From contig NZ_CP088017.1 in assembly GCF_021049285.1 (NCBI RefSeq), positions 3,545,380-3,609,379 of the forward strand: a stretch of DNA of 64,000 nucleotides, written 5' to 3'. This document shows, piece by piece, positions 53,496 to 61,668 of the stretch. The stretch's first letter is position 1; every line of letters starts with the position of its first letter. The position numbers were made by a program, and so were the translations under genes. The notes below the pieces were generated by a model, which worked only from the letters and a program-made list of their open reading frames with translations, was not told where the DNA came from and did not search any database. This stretch comes from Ruania halotolerans (lineage in GTDB: Bacteria > Actinomycetota > Actinomycetes > Actinomycetales > Beutenbergiaceae).

Positions 53496-56453
53496 ATGAC
53501 GCAAGGACGCGCCACCGATCATCCGATTCCCGCGGTGAGCCGCCGGGCCGTACTCGCCGGGTTCGGAGGTGTCGCCCTCCTCTCCGGCACGCTCCCGGGG
53601 CTGGGGAGATTCTCCGCATCGTCGGCCCATGCGGACCCGGGCGACAGCTATGCGGCAGCTCTCGACGTGTGGCGCGAGTTGCTCACCGGCGGTGCGGACT
53701 TCGATCCAGGTGATCCTCGGCTCGCCGCAGCCGTCGACGTCCTCGACGCCGAGGTGGCCGATGTGATCCCGCTCATCACCCGCACTCCGGGCCGGAACCT
53801 GGTGTTCACCGACCTCATGCTCGACGAGCCCCCGATGATGACCTCCACCTACCGGCGGCTGGCATCGATGGCCACTGCCTTCGTCACCCCCGGGAGCGAC
53901 TATCAGGACGATCCCGCGGTGCTGGCTGATGTGCTGGCGGGCCTGCGGACCACGCACGACATTGCCTATCACCCGGACCGGGACGAGCCGGGTAACTGGT
54001 GGGAGTGGGAGATCGGGTCGGCACGCGCCTCGATGGACGCGTGCATCCTCGTTGCCGATCACCTCAGCGATGCTGAGATCGCCGACTACACCTCGACCAT
54101 CGACTACTTCGTCCCTGATCCCTTCTACCAGTTCCTCGACTCTCGGCGGACCGAGTCCACTGGCGCGAACCGGATCGACCTGTGCCGGGCCGTGGCGCTG
54201 CGCGGGCTCCTTGGCCGATCCGAGCAGAAGGTCCTGCGCGCACGTGACGGCATCTCGGCGGTGTTCGAGTACGTCGACTCGGGCGATGGCTTCTATCGGG
54301 ACGGCTCCTTCGTCCAGCACGGAAACGTCGCCTATACGGGCACCTACGGCGAAGTGCTGCTCGATGGCACCTCCCGTCTGATCACATTGCTCTCTGGTTC
54401 TCCGTGGGAGATCGTCGACCCAGATCGGCACATTCTGTTCGACGCCGTCGACCTCACGTTCGCCCCGGTCATGGTCAATGGCCTCATGATGGACTTCGTC
54501 AGTGGCCGGGCGATCTCCCGCGAGAACGCATCAGACAGCTACCACGGCCGGCTCGTGATCGACCACATCCTGCGACTTGCGGACGGAGTGGCGGTCGAAC
54601 GCCCCGATGTCGCCAACCGCTGGCGCGCGCGATGCAAGGGCTGGCTGGAGCGATCCACATTCGGCGATGTCTTCACCGAAGCCCGCGTGCCACGAGCAGC
54701 CGCCTATGCCGCGCTGCTCGAGGACGACTCCATCGAGCCGCTTCCGGAGCCGCAGAACCTGGCGCTGTTCCCCGCCATGGCGCGCGCGGTCGGACGAGGT
54801 GAGGGGTGGGCGCACGCGATCTCGATGTCGAGCAAGCGAATTGCCTACTACGAGGCCGGCAACGGGGAGAACGAGCGCGGGTTCCACACCGGCGCGGGTA
54901 TGACCTACCTCTACAACGACGACCACGGACAGTTCACCGACGCGTTCTGGCCGACAGTCGACCTGTACCGGCTGCCCGGCACCACGGTGGACAGCAAGCC
55001 ACTGCCCGATGCCGTCGGCGGTGAGTGGGGCACCGCACGACCACCCAGCGCCACCTGGGCCGGTGGGGCATCGCTGGGTGCATACGGCGCTGTCGGCCAA
55101 CATCTGCAGGGCATCGCCTCCACGCTGGAAGCCCGCAAGTCCTGGTTCTACCTCGGCGAGGTCGTGGTGGCCCTGGGTGCAGGGATCACTGGTGGCGGCG
55201 CCGAGCACCCGGTGGAGACGGTCGTGGAGAACCGCAACCTGCACGCCGATGGGACCAACACTTTGCTCCTCAACGGTGACGTGCAGCCGGCGCATCAGGA
55301 TTGGTCCGCCCACGCGCCGGTGCGCTGGGCGCACCTGGAAGGTGTGGGCGGCTACATCTTCCCTCGCGGATCCCAGCTCCACCTCCGCCGGGAGGAGCGG
55401 ACCGGCAGCTGGAGCGATGTGCATGAGAGCGGGTCGACCGATCCGATCACGCGGAGATACCTGACGATGTGGTTCGACCACGGCGTTCGCCCTGAAGACG
55501 ACAGCTATGCGTACATGCTGCTCCCCGGCGGTTCGCCGGCTCAGACTGAGGAGCTCGCCCGGCCCGGTCGCAGCCGCGTGCAGATCCTGGAGAACTCCCG
55601 AGGTGTCCAGGCCGTCCGGCGGCGCAGCCTGGGACTGACGGCGGTCAACTTCTGGGGCGCTGCGGGCGCCGACACGATCACCACGCTCGCCGCTGCCGAT
55701 GCGCATGTCAACGACGGTCAGCACGCCGGTACGAACTACGGCACCCGGACCCTCATGCTCGTCAAGCACGTGGCACAGGAAGACTCCGGCTACTCGCGGC
55801 AGAGCTACCTACGATTCGACCTATCTGACGTGACCCTGCCGCCCGACGATGTGGCTGTCGCCACGCTGCATGTGCGTGCCCGGGTCAACGATGCGGGCGG
55901 CACCATCGCCGATGTCATCGTGCACGCGGTGGACGAGACCTGGGAGGAGTCCGCGCTGACCTGGAACACCAAACCTCCGCTGGGAGAGGAGATCACCACA
56001 GTCCAGATCGATAGCGGCTGGGCGTGGCATGCGATCGAGCTCACCGCCCACGCGGTCGAGAAACTTCGCAGCGGCAGCAACCTCTCCCTCGCCCTGGCAG
56101 AGCCGGACGGCCCCACGAACGGGCTCTCGATCGAGATCTCCAGCCGAGAGTCGGCCGATGCCCCTTACGTCTCGTTCGAACCGATCCCGCAATCGCAGTC
56201 CGTCGCGAGGATCACCACAGCGAACCCGTGCTCAGTGGTGCTCGACGAGTCCGACCCCCGGGCGCTCGCCGTGGCCGTGTCCGACCCCACCCAGGAGCAG
56301 GACACGGTGTCGGTGACGATCGCGGGGCGTAGGTTCCGCACCTGGGAGGCCGACGCCACGATCGACGTCACGCGAGAAGGGAACGACACGCGGCTGACCG
56401 TACGCACCGAGGGATCGCTGGGAGCCACGCACCGGGTCACGTTCCGCAGCTGA
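53496..56453 (+). CDS. Tat-exported polysaccharide lyase family 8 with inserted beta-sandwich domain
   Basis: A 985-residue secreted lyase acting on hyaluronan/chondroitin- or xanthan-like polymers by beta-elimination. The signal has SRRAVLAG (twin-arginine type). Asn225, His275 and Tyr284 have the same spacing as the catalytic Asn349/His399/Tyr408 of pneumococcal hyaluronate lyase; NWWEWEIG (167-174) is the aromatic patch. Between the central domain and the C-terminal lyase domain, about residues 733-897 form a DNRLRE/CBM96-like sandwich (YLRFDLSD, WNTKPPLGEE, IEISSRESADAPYVSF). The ATG at 53496 has AAGGAG upstream. nagB lies 1.7 kb further on. Confidence 0.92.
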   Translation: MTQGRATDHPIPAVSRRAVLAGFGGVALLSGTLPGLGRFSASSAHADPGDSYAAALDVWRELLTGGADFDPGDPRLAAAVDVLDAEVADVIPLITRTPGRNLVFTDLMLDEPPMMTSTYRRLASMATAFVTPGSDYQDDPAVLADVLAGLRTTHDIAYHPDRDEPGNWWEWEIGSARASMDACILVADHLSDAEIADYTSTIDYFVPDPFYQFLDSRRTESTGANRIDLCRAVALRGLLGRSEQKVLRARDGISAVFEYVDSGDGFYRDGSFVQHGNVAYTGTYGEVLLDGTSRLITLLSGSPWEIVDPDRHILFDAVDLTFAPVMVNGLMMDFVSGRAISRENASDSYHGRLVIDHILRLADGVAVERPDVANRWRARCKGWLERSTFGDVFTEARVPRAAAYAALLEDDSIEPLPEPQNLALFPAMARAVGRGEGWAHAISMSSKRIAYYEAGNGENERGFHTGAGMTYLYNDDHGQFTDAFWPTVDLYRLPGTTVDSKPLPDAVGGEWGTARPPSATWAGGASLGAYGAVGQHLQGIASTLEARKSWFYLGEVVVALGAGITGGGAEHPVETVVENRNLHADGTNTLLLNGDVQPAHQDWSAHAPVRWAHLEGVGGYIFPRGSQLHLRREERTGSWSDVHESGSTDPITRRYLTMWFDHGVRPEDDSYAYMLLPGGSPAQTEELARPGRSRVQILENSRGVQAVRRRSLGLTAVNFWGAAGADTITTLAAADAHVNDGQHAGTNYGTRTLMLVKHVAQEDSGYSRQSYLRFDLSDVTLPPDDVAVATLHVRARVNDAGGTIADVIVHAVDETWEESALTWNTKPPLGEEITTVQIDSGWAWHAIELTAHAVEKLRSGSNLSLALAEPDGPTNGLSIEISSRESADAPYVSFEPIPQSQSVARITTANPCSVVLDESDPRALAVAVSDPTQEQDTVSVTIAGRRFRTWEADATIDVTREGNDTRLTVRTEGSLGATHRVTFRS

Positions 56454-56467
56454 GGCCGGCGGGCCGG

Positions 56468-57001
56468 TCAGCGTCTGGCGCTGTCGACGAAGGCGCGCGC
56501 CTCGCTCTCGTCCCAGCCGCTGATGGACAACGTCCCCTGATCGATGCGTTCCATCACGGTGGGGGCGGAGATGACTGCACCGTCCACCAGCAGGGCGATC
56601 CGCCCCAGATCAGATACGGACGCCGTCTCGGTAAGTTCCGCGAACTCCTCGGCGGTCTCCGGCAGCAACTCGATCTGTACGACCGTCTCATCGGTGGCCG
56701 CGCCGTCGGCATTCACGCTCTTTCCGAGTTCGATTCCACGCACCGTGTGAACATCGATCTGCTCGGAGAGCGCGAAGCACTCGGACCCCTCCGGGGCGGA
56801 GAGGTACTCGTCTGGGCAGTTCGGCCCGCTCACCACCTCATCCACGAGGGCGAACGAGAACGGGTCCGCGAGGGTGACCTCGCCATCGTCTGTATCGCCT
56901 GCCGAACATCCGACCAGCACGAGCCCAGCAGTCCCTGCAATGGCTGCGATGCGTCCTCGCACACCCCCGGCCTGACCTTCGCCCGCGCCCCCACATGCCA
57001 T
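56468..57001 (-). CDS. lipoprotein with SecDF P1-head-like domain
   Basis: About 177 residues with a lipobox LVGC. The C-terminal half (VVQIELLPETAEEFAELTETA ... RIALLVDGAVISAPTVMERI ... LSISG, in separate stretches) matches the P1 'head' of SecD, the periplasmic part of the SecDF translocation motor, but no membrane channel follows. Stand-alone SecD-head lipoproteins occur in actinomycetes; their role is unknown. The start is uncertain: the ATG at 57001 or the GTG at 56962, the latter giving a more standard signal peptide. It is convergent with the lyase gene. Confidence 0.78.
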   Translation of the reverse strand: MACGGAGEGQAGGVRGRIAAIAGTAGLVLVGCSAGDTDDGEVTLADPFSFALVDEVVSGPNCPDEYLSAPEGSECFALSEQIDVHTVRGIELGKSVNADGAATDETVVQIELLPETAEEFAELTETASVSDLGRIALLVDGAVISAPTVMERIDQGTLSISGWDESEARAFVDSARR

Positions 57002-57039
57002 ACCTCTCACGGTACGCACGCGACCCTCATGCGCAAGGC

Positions 57040-57690
57040 CTACTCGCTCACGAAGTCGGCCGTCACCTCGGCATTGATGTCCACGTCGCCGGCTTTGAGG
57101 TCCGCCGAAGCCCCGGCTGGGGCGGGCGCGCCACGGGTGGCGAAAGCCTGTGAGGGCGGACCGGCGCCAGCATTCGGCCGCAGCCCGGGCTCGAACACGG
57201 CCACCAGGCGAGGCTCAGCCAACCCCAGGGCCGCCGCATAGTCGCCTGCCCGCACGACGGCGTCCCGGACCGCGTCCACACGCGTCGCCTTCTCCATCTC
57301 ACGACGAGTGCGCTGAGTCAGTTCCCACGTCACACCGCCGAGTGAGACACCGTCGAGCGTACCGACCTGGGCCACCCATTCGGCCAGCACGCCGAAGTCG
57401 AGGAATCGCACAGTCACGGAGGCCGAACTGCGGAACTTGGTGATCGTCCTCTTGGAGTCCTTCACGTACTCCTTGAACGGTGCGGCCTGCACGCGGTCCG
57501 CACCCCACCAGGTGGCAGCGCCGGAATCCTGGTGGCGCCGCGCCGCGTCCGTGACGTGGCGGTGCGCCTCCAGCGTCTGGTTCAGCACGCTACCCCGGTT
57601 CGTGCCTTCGAACCCGACCAGAAGATGCAATTGCGCTCGCTCCGGCGGGAGGGAACGAGTGGCGGTGCCGTGCACGCTGAACGTCGTCAT
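57040..57690 (-). CDS. SIMPL (DUF541) domain protein
   Basis: A 216-residue SIMPL-domain protein: FSVHGTATRSLPPERAQLHL at the start, SVTVRFLDFGVLAEWVAQVG in the middle, and RRDAVRDAVVRAGDYAAALGL-like helices at the end. SIMPL proteins are widespread and poorly understood; one eukaryotic member interacts with IRAK signalling, hence the name. There is no signal peptide. The ATG at 57690 places the conserved strand at the usual distance; the ATG at 57702 is also possible. Confidence 0.88.
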   Translation of the reverse strand: MTTFSVHGTATRSLPPERAQLHLLVGFEGTNRGSVLNQTLEAHRHVTDAARRHQDSGAATWWGADRVQAAPFKEYVKDSKRTITKFRSSASVTVRFLDFGVLAEWVAQVGTLDGVSLGGVTWELTQRTRREMEKATRVDAVRDAVVRAGDYAAALGLAEPRLVAVFEPGLRPNAGAGPPSQAFATRGAPAPAGASADLKAGDVDINAEVTADFVSE

Positions 57691-57845
57691 GGGCGGCATC
57701 ATCGCACGTTCTCGCGCGGGTCAGAATGAAATCGCCGACCCGGGAACTCCGCGACCCGTAGAAACTCGCGACGGCATGAGTAATGGAATGAATGCTCAAT
57801 GCATGCACGCGCGCGCGATCAGTCCGACGCGACGATAATTCGGCC

Positions 57846-57887
57846 AGCGTGCCAGTCAGATCCGGCCTCGGACCTGACTGGCACGCT
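57846..57887. terminator. perfect 14-bp hairpin
   Basis: AGCGTGCCAGTCAG and CTGACTGGCACGCT are exact complements around a 14-nt loop. It is the second of two tandem hairpins met by a minus-strand transcript leaving the tiny ORF. There is no clear T-run on either side. Confidence 0.6.
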
Positions 57888-57891
57888 GACG

Positions 57892-57928
57892 GGCGCGAAC
57901 GCCCTGCACAGGGCGGGGCGTTCGCGCC
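57892..57928. terminator. perfect 13-bp hairpin next to tiny ORF
   Basis: GGCGCGAACGCCC and GGGCGTTCGCGCC are exact complements with an 11-nt loop; TTTAG follows on the plus strand. On the minus strand it begins 6 bases after the stop of the 25-codon frame. It is probably a terminator. Confidence 0.68.
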
Positions 57929-57934
57929 TTTAGC

Positions 57935-58012
57935 TCACAGGCCCAGCGAACCGAGCAGGCCGAGCAGGAGGGCGAGAACGGTGTCAAGCAGACCGAGGAC
58001 TGGATCGAGCAT
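57935..58012 (-). CDS. 25-residue Leu-rich peptide (candidate small protein)
   Basis: The ATG at 58012-58010 opens 25 codons ending in TGA at 57937. The peptide starts MLDPVLGLLDTVLAL and continues with Leu/Gly/Ser only; 13 of 25 residues are Leu, with just two Asp and no basic residue. It could be an amphipathic or membrane helix. GGGG lies 8 bases upstream of the ATG, a promoter-like pair lies about 72-100 bp upstream, and a hairpin follows within 6 bases. This layout suggests a real small gene, but composition in GC-rich DNA makes chance frames possible. Type-I toxin-like, porin-like or signalling roles are only guesses. Confidence 0.42.
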   Translation of the reverse strand: MLDPVLGLLDTVLALLLGLLGSLGL

Positions 58013-58083
58013 TGGAGTTACCCCATTTCTCATTCAATGAACGACATAAGGAGATATGTCGCACACCCGAAGGTGCACACCCC

Positions 58084-58112
58084 ACTCTGCCAATCCCTAT
58101 ACGGTCGGTCAA
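58084..58112 (-). promoter_or_regulatory. promoter-like element upstream of the tiny ORF
   Basis: On the minus strand TTGACC (58112-58107) and CAGAGT (58089-58084) are separated by exactly 17 bp. The expected start near 58077 leaves a leader of about 65 nt before the tiny ORF. That leader includes the perfect hairpin CGACATA/TATGTCG (58042-58061). It starts 24 bp beyond the nagB stop codon. Confidence 0.45.
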
Positions 58113-58135
58113 GACCCATTGTGATGAACAGTGCG

Positions 58136-58921
58136 TTACAGCCCTTGCCAGGCGGGCTTGGTCTCGTACGTCTCCCGGTAGTAGTCGGCGAGCTGCAGCC
58201 TCGCGGCCGCCGGCGGATCCACCAGGACCGACACATGCGGGTGATGTTGCAGCACCGACGCGGGCCACATCGCCGAGACCGAACCCTCCACCATCTCGTG
58301 GATCGCCTCGGCCTTGTTCCTGCCGGTGGCGACGAGCACCAGGTGGCGAGCAGACGCGATCGTCGCAAGTCCCTGGGTGAGGCAATGCGTCGGCACCTGT
58401 TCCACGTCATCGTCGAAGAACCGAGCATTGTCCATGCGGGTCTGGCGCGTGAGGGTCTTGATCCGCGTGCGGGACGCGAGCGAGGAACCGGGCTCGTTGA
58501 ACGCGATGTGCCCGTCTGTACCGATCCCGAGGATCTGAAGGTCCACTCCGCCCGCCTCGGCGATGGCCCGTTCGTAGGCGGCGCAAGCGGCCGGGATGTC
58601 CTCGGCAAGACCATCCGGGCCCTGGACGGCACCGTCAGCGAAGTCCACCCGTCCGGTGAACTCGGTCTCGATCACGTTCCGGTACCGCTGCGGGTGTGCG
58701 GCAGGCAGTCCGACGTACTCATCCAGCAGGAAGGCGCGCGCCCGCGCGAAGCTCACCTCACCGGCCTCATACCGGCGGACCAGTTCGTCGTAAACCGCGA
58801 GCGGCGACGAACCGGTGGCGAGGCCGAGAACGGCGTCTGGTTTGCGCTTCAGAAGCGCCACGATGGCATCGGCAACGATCCGGGCGCTCTCCGGCGCACC
58901 GGGCTGAATGATCAGTTCCAT
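58136..58921 (-). CDS. nagB: glucosamine-6-phosphate deaminase
   Basis: A 261-residue enzyme converting GlcN-6-P to fructose-6-P and ammonia. It has the typical LGLATGSSPLAVYDELVRR start, FLLDEYVGL, and the active-site segment GIGTDGHIAFNEPGSS with the general-base Asp and the catalytic His. The length matches NagB. The ATG at 58921 opens directly on the MELIIQPG start of the family. No nagA or GlcNAc transporter is adjacent, but a family-8 lyase whose products may contain amino sugars is 1.7 kb away. Confidence 0.94.
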   Translation of the reverse strand: MELIIQPGAPESARIVADAIVALLKRKPDAVLGLATGSSPLAVYDELVRRYEAGEVSFARARAFLLDEYVGLPAAHPQRYRNVIETEFTGRVDFADGAVQGPDGLAEDIPAACAAYERAIAEAGGVDLQILGIGTDGHIAFNEPGSSLASRTRIKTLTRQTRMDNARFFDDDVEQVPTHCLTQGLATIASARHLVLVATGRNKAEAIHEMVEGSVSAMWPASVLQHHPHVSVLVDPPAAARLQLADYYRETYETKPAWQGL

Positions 58922-59060
58922 GCGCCCAGTCTCACAGAGAACGAGGGCCCGCTGCCGATGGTGTCCGCGCAGCAGCCTCCTGAGCTGGTCCGCCGTCCAG
59001 GCTGCGCTTGACCTTGACACGGTGACAACCTCTTGACTGGGGCAGCAAAGGAGGTGGCTC

Positions 59061-59744
59061 ATGAACTCGCCACACAACCAACCGTCGCCCGCGCAGGTCC
59101 AGCTAGGGCTGTACGCGGCCGACTCATCCACGCGCCTGCGCGCCGCCCTGGCCGCGGGCACCTACCCCGACCCCGAGCTCGTCGAGACTCTCATCACGCG
59201 ATCGGGGATCGAGCCGGATTTCTTCGTCCGGGACATGCTCACCTGGGCCCTGACGCGCCATTCTGCGGCCAGCACCGTGCCGCTCCTGCTCGCGGAAATC
59301 AGTGCGCCGAGCTCCGGCCGTGGCCAGGCGCGCAGTCAGGCGCTGCACACTTTGTCCAAGATCGGCGCCGAGCATGCCTGGCCGGCCGTGCAGGAAACGC
59401 TGCGCGATACTGACGATGAGGTGGCGCGCAGCGCATGGCGTGCAGCCGTGGCAATCGCCCCGGCACACGCTCATCCGGTACTCATCGAGACTCTGCTCAG
59501 CCAGCTCGGCCGCGGTGATCGGGACGTGCAGCGCAGCCTGAGCAGGGCGCTCCTCGCGCTGGCTGACCGTTCCGAGCGCATCCAGAGCATCCTGGACGAA
59601 AGCCTCGATGCAGCGTCCACCAGTCCGGACCCGGCTGTTCGTGCTCATGCAGTGGCCACCCAGCGCCTGCAGAACGACCCGGACGCCGCGTTCGAGCTCT
59701 CCGTAGCGCAAGCGCAGAAAGTGCGGGCGCTGGGCGCGAGATGA
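59061..59744 (+). CDS. HEAT-repeat protein
   Basis: A 227-residue alpha-solenoid with about four to five HEAT-like helical pairs (for example SQALHTLSKIGAEHAWPAVQETLRDTDDEVARSAWRAAVAI, seen as two shorter repeats). There is no catalytic motif; it is probably a protein-interaction module. The ATG at 59061 has GGAGG 6 bases upstream. It lies 7 bp before a MerR-HEAT fusion gene, suggesting that the two products work together. Confidence 0.82.
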   Translation: MNSPHNQPSPAQVQLGLYAADSSTRLRAALAAGTYPDPELVETLITRSGIEPDFFVRDMLTWALTRHSAASTVPLLLAEISAPSSGRGQARSQALHTLSKIGAEHAWPAVQETLRDTDDEVARSAWRAAVAIAPAHAHPVLIETLLSQLGRGDRDVQRSLSRALLALADRSERIQSILDESLDAASTSPDPAVRAHAVATQRLQNDPDAAFELSVAQAQKVRALGAR

Positions 59745-59751
59745 TGGCGGC

Positions 59752-60867
59752 ATGCTGATCGGTGAGGTGTCCCGCCGTTCGGGGGTGAGTTCCCGGATGC
59801 TCCGCCACTATGACTCACTCGGCCTGGTGCGCCCGACGGGGCGCACCAGCGGCGGCTACCGGGAGTACACCGACGAGGACTTCCGGCGCATCTTCCAGGT
59901 CGAGGGGCTGCGCACGCTCGGGCTGTCTCTGCGTCAGATCGCCCGGGCACTCGAGGATCCGGAGGTCACGCCGGCCACGCTCGTCGGTGATCTGATCGAG
60001 CAGTCCGAACAGCGCCTAGCCCGCGAAGAGGAGCTGCTCAGGCGCCTGCGTGCGGTCGAGCAACTCCGGTCCCCCGCCTGGGCGGATGCCCTGCAGATCG
60101 TGGCCCTGCTGAGCGACCTTCGGTCAGCCAGCTCGCTTCGCCGGCAACGCGCAGCCCTGGAACCAGGATCGGCGATGCCGGCGGAGGCGCTGGCCGAAGC
60201 CGTACTCACCGAGTCCGAGCCGAATGCGGCCGGTGCGCTGCGGTGGGCCCTGGCACGCACCGGGACCGCGGCCGCGCCGCATCTGGCCCACGCCCTGGAG
60301 TCCGAGGACGTCCAGGTACGCCGCCGCGCCGTGCGGGCCGCCACCGCACTTCCCGTGGAACAGGTGCATGCGCTGCTCGCCCGGGCCATCCACGATCCGG
60401 ATCCGGACGTGCGACAGCACGCCGCACTCACCCTGGGCGCACAGGGATCACCCACCGCCCTCGGCACGCTGATCACGATGGTGGTGGACGGCTCCAACGA
60501 CGTCGAGGCGGCCGAGGCGCTCGGTGTCCTGGCCGGATCGCCGGAGGGCGGCCATGAGGTGCTGGCGCGTCTGCAGTCAGCCCTGCGCACGGCCACCGTG
60601 GAACAGCGGCGCCGCATCACCCAGGCACTGGCGGAGCTACCAGCCGACGCGACCGCTGCCGCCTTGGAAGAACTGGCCGCCGATGGGGACCGCTCAGTGG
60701 CCCTCACCGCGGCTGCCGTGCTCCAGCGCCGAACCCGGTCTCGGACGCTTCCGCGGCGCAGAGATCCAGACGGCGGCGCTCACCGCCAGCGTGCCGGCCA
60801 CCTCTCCCCAGGTGGGGATCTGACGCAGGGCGAGGACGCCGATCACGGTGGCCGAGACCGGCAGTAG
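59752..60867 (+). CDS. MerR-family regulator fused to HEAT repeats
   Basis: A 371-residue protein. The MerR HTH domain (1-70: MLIGEVSRRSGVSSRMLRHY, then YREYTDEDFRRI) and its dimerisation helix (about 85-130) are followed by an array of HEAT repeats to about residue 325 (DVQVRRRAVRAATALP, DPDVRQHAALTLGAQG). A small-molecule sensor is replaced by a solenoid, so it may be controlled by a protein partner, perhaps the adjacent HEAT protein. The last about 45 residues are Arg/Gly-rich and lie opposite the 3' end of the EamA gene (174-bp tail-to-tail overlap); the true end may be earlier or frameshifted. Confidence 0.85.
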   Translation: MLIGEVSRRSGVSSRMLRHYDSLGLVRPTGRTSGGYREYTDEDFRRIFQVEGLRTLGLSLRQIARALEDPEVTPATLVGDLIEQSEQRLAREEELLRRLRAVEQLRSPAWADALQIVALLSDLRSASSLRRQRAALEPGSAMPAEALAEAVLTESEPNAAGALRWALARTGTAAAPHLAHALESEDVQVRRRAVRAATALPVEQVHALLARAIHDPDPDVRQHAALTLGAQGSPTALGTLITMVVDGSNDVEAAEALGVLAGSPEGGHEVLARLQSALRTATVEQRRRITQALAELPADATAAALEELAADGDRSVALTAAAVLQRRTRSRTLPRRRDPDGGAHRQRAGHLSPGGDLTQGEDADHGGRDRQ

Positions 60868-61635
60868 CGCGTTCAGCAGCGCGAATGTGGCCGTGCCCAA
60901 TCGCTTCAACGTGACCTGATCGAGGGTGTACGGCACCACCGTGGAAAGCAGTCCCACCAGCGCCAGGGTGATCCCGATCGGCCAGCTCAGCGCACTGACC
61001 GCCCCGGCCGCCGTGAGCGGCGCGTACAGCAGCGAGGCGAAGGTCAAACCCATGGCGAGTGAGGCCACGCCACTGCGGCGCTTGACGATCCGGCCGCCGA
61101 TGACCATGTATCCCGCCCAGAGCACCCCGGCCCCCAGGGCTGCGGCCAGACCGAGGGCCAGCTCCGCCGTCGTGCGTTCCCCGTTCCAGTTCAGGCCCAC
61201 CAGTGAGATGGCAAGCACCCCCGCGGCGGCGAGCACGACGGCGAACCGGTGCCGCACGCTTCGGCCACCCCACGCGGCCACCACCACCGGGCCGGCGAAC
61301 TCGATGGCCACGGCCGCACCGAGCGGCAGGTGATCGATCGCCACGTAGAAGAGCATGTTCATACCGAGCAAGACCACGCCGAACAGGCCGGTCTGCGCCA
61401 GTTCGCGCCGGGTCCAGCGCAGCCGCCAGGGTCTCACCAAGGCGAACAGGATCACGGCCCCGACGGCGCCCCTCGCCCATGCCACCGACGTAGCCGGAAT
61501 CGTGGCGTACAGCCCCACAGCGAGTGCTGCGCCGATGTACTGGCTCGTTCCGGCTGCGAGGAAGAGCAGCGGTGCCGGGATCCGGTCCATAGCGGCGTTG
61601 CCGCGTTCCCCGCCCTGCTCGCGCGCCGCGTTCAC
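60694..61635 (-). CDS. EamA/RhtA-type transporter
   Basis: A 313-residue drug/metabolite transporter with ten predicted membrane helices in two EamA halves (PATSVAWARGAVGAVILFAL ... LPLGAAVAIEFAGPVVVAAW in the first; LGAGVLWAGYMVIGGRI ... LALRQIPTWGEVAGTLAV in the second). The EFAGP segment is typical of the RhtA threonine/homoserine exporter group. The GTG at 61635 is preceded by a weak ribosome site. The last 174 bp overlap the MerR-HEAT frame on the other strand. Confidence 0.9.
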   Translation of the reverse strand: MNAAREQGGERGNAAMDRIPAPLLFLAAGTSQYIGAALAVGLYATIPATSVAWARGAVGAVILFALVRPWRLRWTRRELAQTGLFGVVLLGMNMLFYVAIDHLPLGAAVAIEFAGPVVVAAWGGRSVRHRFAVVLAAAGVLAISLVGLNWNGERTTAELALGLAAALGAGVLWAGYMVIGGRIVKRRSGVASLAMGLTFASLLYAPLTAAGAVSALSWPIGITLALVGLLSTVVPYTLDQVTLKRLGTATFALLNALLPVSATVIGVLALRQIPTWGEVAGTLAVSAAVWISAPRKRPRPGSALEHGSRGEGH

Positions 61636-61668
61636 ACCTGCCCCGCCGATGCCGTCACCGGTCCATGG

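Larger units (their letters stand above)
57691..58135. other. 0.44-kb intergenic region with structured elements
   Basis: No conventional gene is present. It holds an AT-richer stretch (57750-57840), two perfect GC-rich hairpins (57846-57928), a 25-codon minus-strand reading frame (57935-58012), a perfect 7-bp hairpin with an AGGAGA loop (58042-58061) and a minus-strand promoter-like pair (58084-58112). Together these suggest a small expressed RNA or peptide locus. Confidence 0.6.
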
